DNA of 64,000 bases from Cognatundibacterium luofuense (GTDB lineage: Bacteria > Pseudomonadota > Gammaproteobacteria > Burkholderiales > Burkholderiaceae_D). Shown in pieces: positions 62,618 to 64,000 of the stretch (the first letter of the stretch is position 1; each line of letters begins with the position of its first letter). The position numbers and the translations under genes are program-made. The DNA lies in the NCBI RefSeq assembly GCF_018139685.1, contig NZ_JAGSPN010000015.1, positions 49,605 through 113,604 of the forward strand, in the 5' to 3' direction. Below the pieces are notes generated by a model. It saw nothing but the letters and a program-made list of their open reading frames with translations, did no database searches and had not been told where the DNA came from.

Positions 62618-63835
62618 ATGTCCACATTAGAAAAAGAAAATAAGCAAAATTTAGATGACATGAACATCTCCAATGAAAATGATATTAACGCAATTTACTT
62701 ATTAATCATAATAGCAAAGCATAAATTCAAAATCCTTACATTTCCAATTATTTTTGGAATACTCGCGTACGGGGTTAGTCTTTTAATTCCGAACACCTAC
62801 AGGGCGAACACTAAAATCTTACCCCCACAGCAAAGCCAATCAACGGCGTCTGCTATGCTTTCTCAACTTGGCGGACTTGCTGGTAGTGCCGGTGCAGCCT
62901 TGGGAATAAAAAACCCAAACGAGCTTTACATCGCACTTTTGAAAAGTAGATATTTAAATGACAAATTAATTCAGAAGTTTGATTTGCAGAAAAAATACGA
63001 CCAAAAATATATGGAAAATACAAGAACTATATTAAGTTCAAGGTCGTCCATATCTTCTGGGAAAGATGGCATTATCTCAATAGACTTTGATGATCATGAC
63101 CCTCATTTTGCAGCTGAAATTGCTAATGCATATGTCCAAGAATTAACAGAGCTGACTAGTAAATTAGCATTAACAGAAGCTTCTCAACGACGAGTTTTTT
63201 ACGAAACACAGTTAGAACGTGCAAAAAATAACTTAAGCGAATTAGAGAAAACTCTGTCCAGCAGCATAGAAGAAAATGGTGTTACAAGTGTAGATATTAC
63301 AAGCAAAGTTACACTTGAGACAATTGCAAAATTAAGAGCAGCAATCTCGTTAAAACAAATCCAATTAAAATCCTTGGAATCATTCGTTACTCCGAACAGC
63401 CCTCAATACAAGCGAGTTAATCAAGAGATACTTGGAATGCAAGAAGAGTTATCAAAGTTAGAGAACGGTAGCTATAACACATCAAAATCTAGTGAAAACT
63501 TAACTCTCGGAAAACACGCCATAAATAAAGAAAAAATCATTAAAAACAACAACAATTTACAATTATTAAGAGACTTAAAATATTATCAAATGCTTCATGA
63601 AATGCTATCAAAACAATACGAAATCGCGCGTCTCGATGAAGCAAAAGATATTCCCTTGATTCAGATTTTAGACAAAGCAATAGACCCCGAAATAAAAGTA
63701 AAACCGCAACGTAGCTTAATTGCCATAATCTTTGCTATGTTTGGATTGCTCTTAGGAATAGGAACTGCATTTCTATCAGAAAGATCCGTTTCTTCAAGCA
63801 GCACTCAAAAAATTCGTGATTTAAAAAATATTTAA
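62618..63835 (+). CDS. Wzz-type polysaccharide chain-length/export co-polymerase
   Basis: The protein has 405 residues. Two membrane helices (about 40-58 and 370-390) frame a periplasmic coiled coil, as in Wzz/PCP proteins. YRANTKILPPQ after the first helix and PERSLIAIIF-like PQRSLIAIIFAMFGLLLG before the second are the Wzz signatures. No C-terminal tyrosine kinase is fused. It starts two bases after the export protein stop. The DNA here is much richer in A and T than most of the window. Confidence 0.92.
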   Translation: MSTLEKENKQNLDDMNISNENDINAIYLLIIIAKHKFKILTFPIIFGILAYGVSLLIPNTYRANTKILPPQQSQSTASAMLSQLGGLAGSAGAALGIKNPNELYIALLKSRYLNDKLIQKFDLQKKYDQKYMENTRTILSSRSSISSGKDGIISIDFDDHDPHFAAEIANAYVQELTELTSKLALTEASQRRVFYETQLERAKNNLSELEKTLSSSIEENGVTSVDITSKVTLETIAKLRAAISLKQIQLKSLESFVTPNSPQYKRVNQEILGMQEELSKLENGSYNTSKSSENLTLGKHAINKEKIIKNNNNLQLLRDLKYYQMLHEMLSKQYEIARLDEAKDIPLIQILDKAIDPEIKVKPQRSLIAIIFAMFGLLLGIGTAFLSERSVSSSSTQKIRDLKNI

Positions 63836-63958
63836 TGCTCGGAAAAATTTGATTCACCCTCAAAAAATAGCCCATTTTATAAATGCTCCAGACTGCTGAC
63901 AAACACCAAAAGTAAGCGCCTCATCTGAACCGTTTGGACGTCAGCATTAAAAATCTTC

Positions 63959-63995
63959 AAAGTAGTTCCCGTTGAATATTAGCGGGAACTACTTT
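63959..63995 (+). terminator. long perfect hairpin after the Wzz-type gene
   Basis: AAAGTAGTTCCCG (63959-63971) pairs perfectly with CGGGAACTACTTT (63983-63995) around an 11-base loop. It may be a terminator or processing site of the export operon; the next bases are TTGGAAC, so the T-run is only inside the stem. The rest of 63836-64000 shows no gene. Confidence 0.55.
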
Positions 63996-64000
63996 GGAAC

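Overview
This is a chromosomal window from a Gram-negative proteobacterium. It contains lipoproteins with lipoboxes, a TonB-dependent receptor, LysR/MarR/NrtR regulators, SbcCD, and a Wza/Wzz-type export pair. The mid-range GC and the gene mix fit a beta- or gammaproteobacterium; a Burkholderiales (Oxalobacteraceae-like) host is a guess from style, not shown. I saw no rRNA, tRNA, CRISPR array, phage or insertion sequence.

Region 1 (1-11.7 kb) holds scattered housekeeping and accessory genes: a lipoprotein, a periplasmic binding protein, a polytopic membrane protein, a LysR/SDR divergent pair, a GNAT acetyltransferase, a DUF3857-transglutaminase protein with an exported partner, a cupin/YciI pair and an HU-family DNA-binding protein. 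Region 2 (11.9-17.8 kb) is the most unusual part. It is a tightly coupled four-gene minus-strand operon encoding a coiled-coil protein, a ClpB-like AAA+ ATPase with a degenerate first half, an NrdG-like radical SAM protein without its reductase, and a membrane-anchored Ser/Thr kinase with two zinc ribbons. Region 3 (18-25 kb) contains a nitroreductase, an outer-membrane-type protein, and an NAD salvage module (nrtR divergent from a PRPP synthetase homologue and nadV, with two matching 21-bp operators), then a lone type II secretion F-type protein. Region 4 (25.3-31 kb) has a zinc-ribbon membrane protein, a LytS/LytTR two-component pair, a DUF1190/glutathionylspermidine synthase-like/DUF350 operon and a small Cache protein.

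Region 5 (31.2-40.7 kb) has an ArsA ATPase with all three metalloid-binding cysteines but no other ars genes, an ATP-grasp-like protein, sbcDC and two secreted NTF2-like proteins. Region 6 (41-44.2 kb) is a BlaI/M56 protease (BlaR1-like) module with a downstream S41 peptidase. The same palindromic operator lies before blaI and before the peptidase, so the three genes look like one regulon. Region 7 (44.3-58.8 kb) has a membrane MutS-like ATPase, DoxX, a TonB receptor, an AhpD-like/GNAT pair divergent from a MarR-DUF2322 fusion, a Bax inhibitor-1 protein, several exported proteins of unknown function and a subtilase that has lost its pre-pro region. Region 8 (59-64 kb) starts an AT-richer polysaccharide locus: a WecA-like initiating transferase, an SLBB export protein and a Wzz-type chain-length protein.

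An intergenic repeat family runs through the window in both orientations (about 1.9, 3.1, 20.5, 25.1, 39.2, 44.2 and 48.9 kb). Two copies carry a perfect terminator hairpin and are 104/110 identical to each other.
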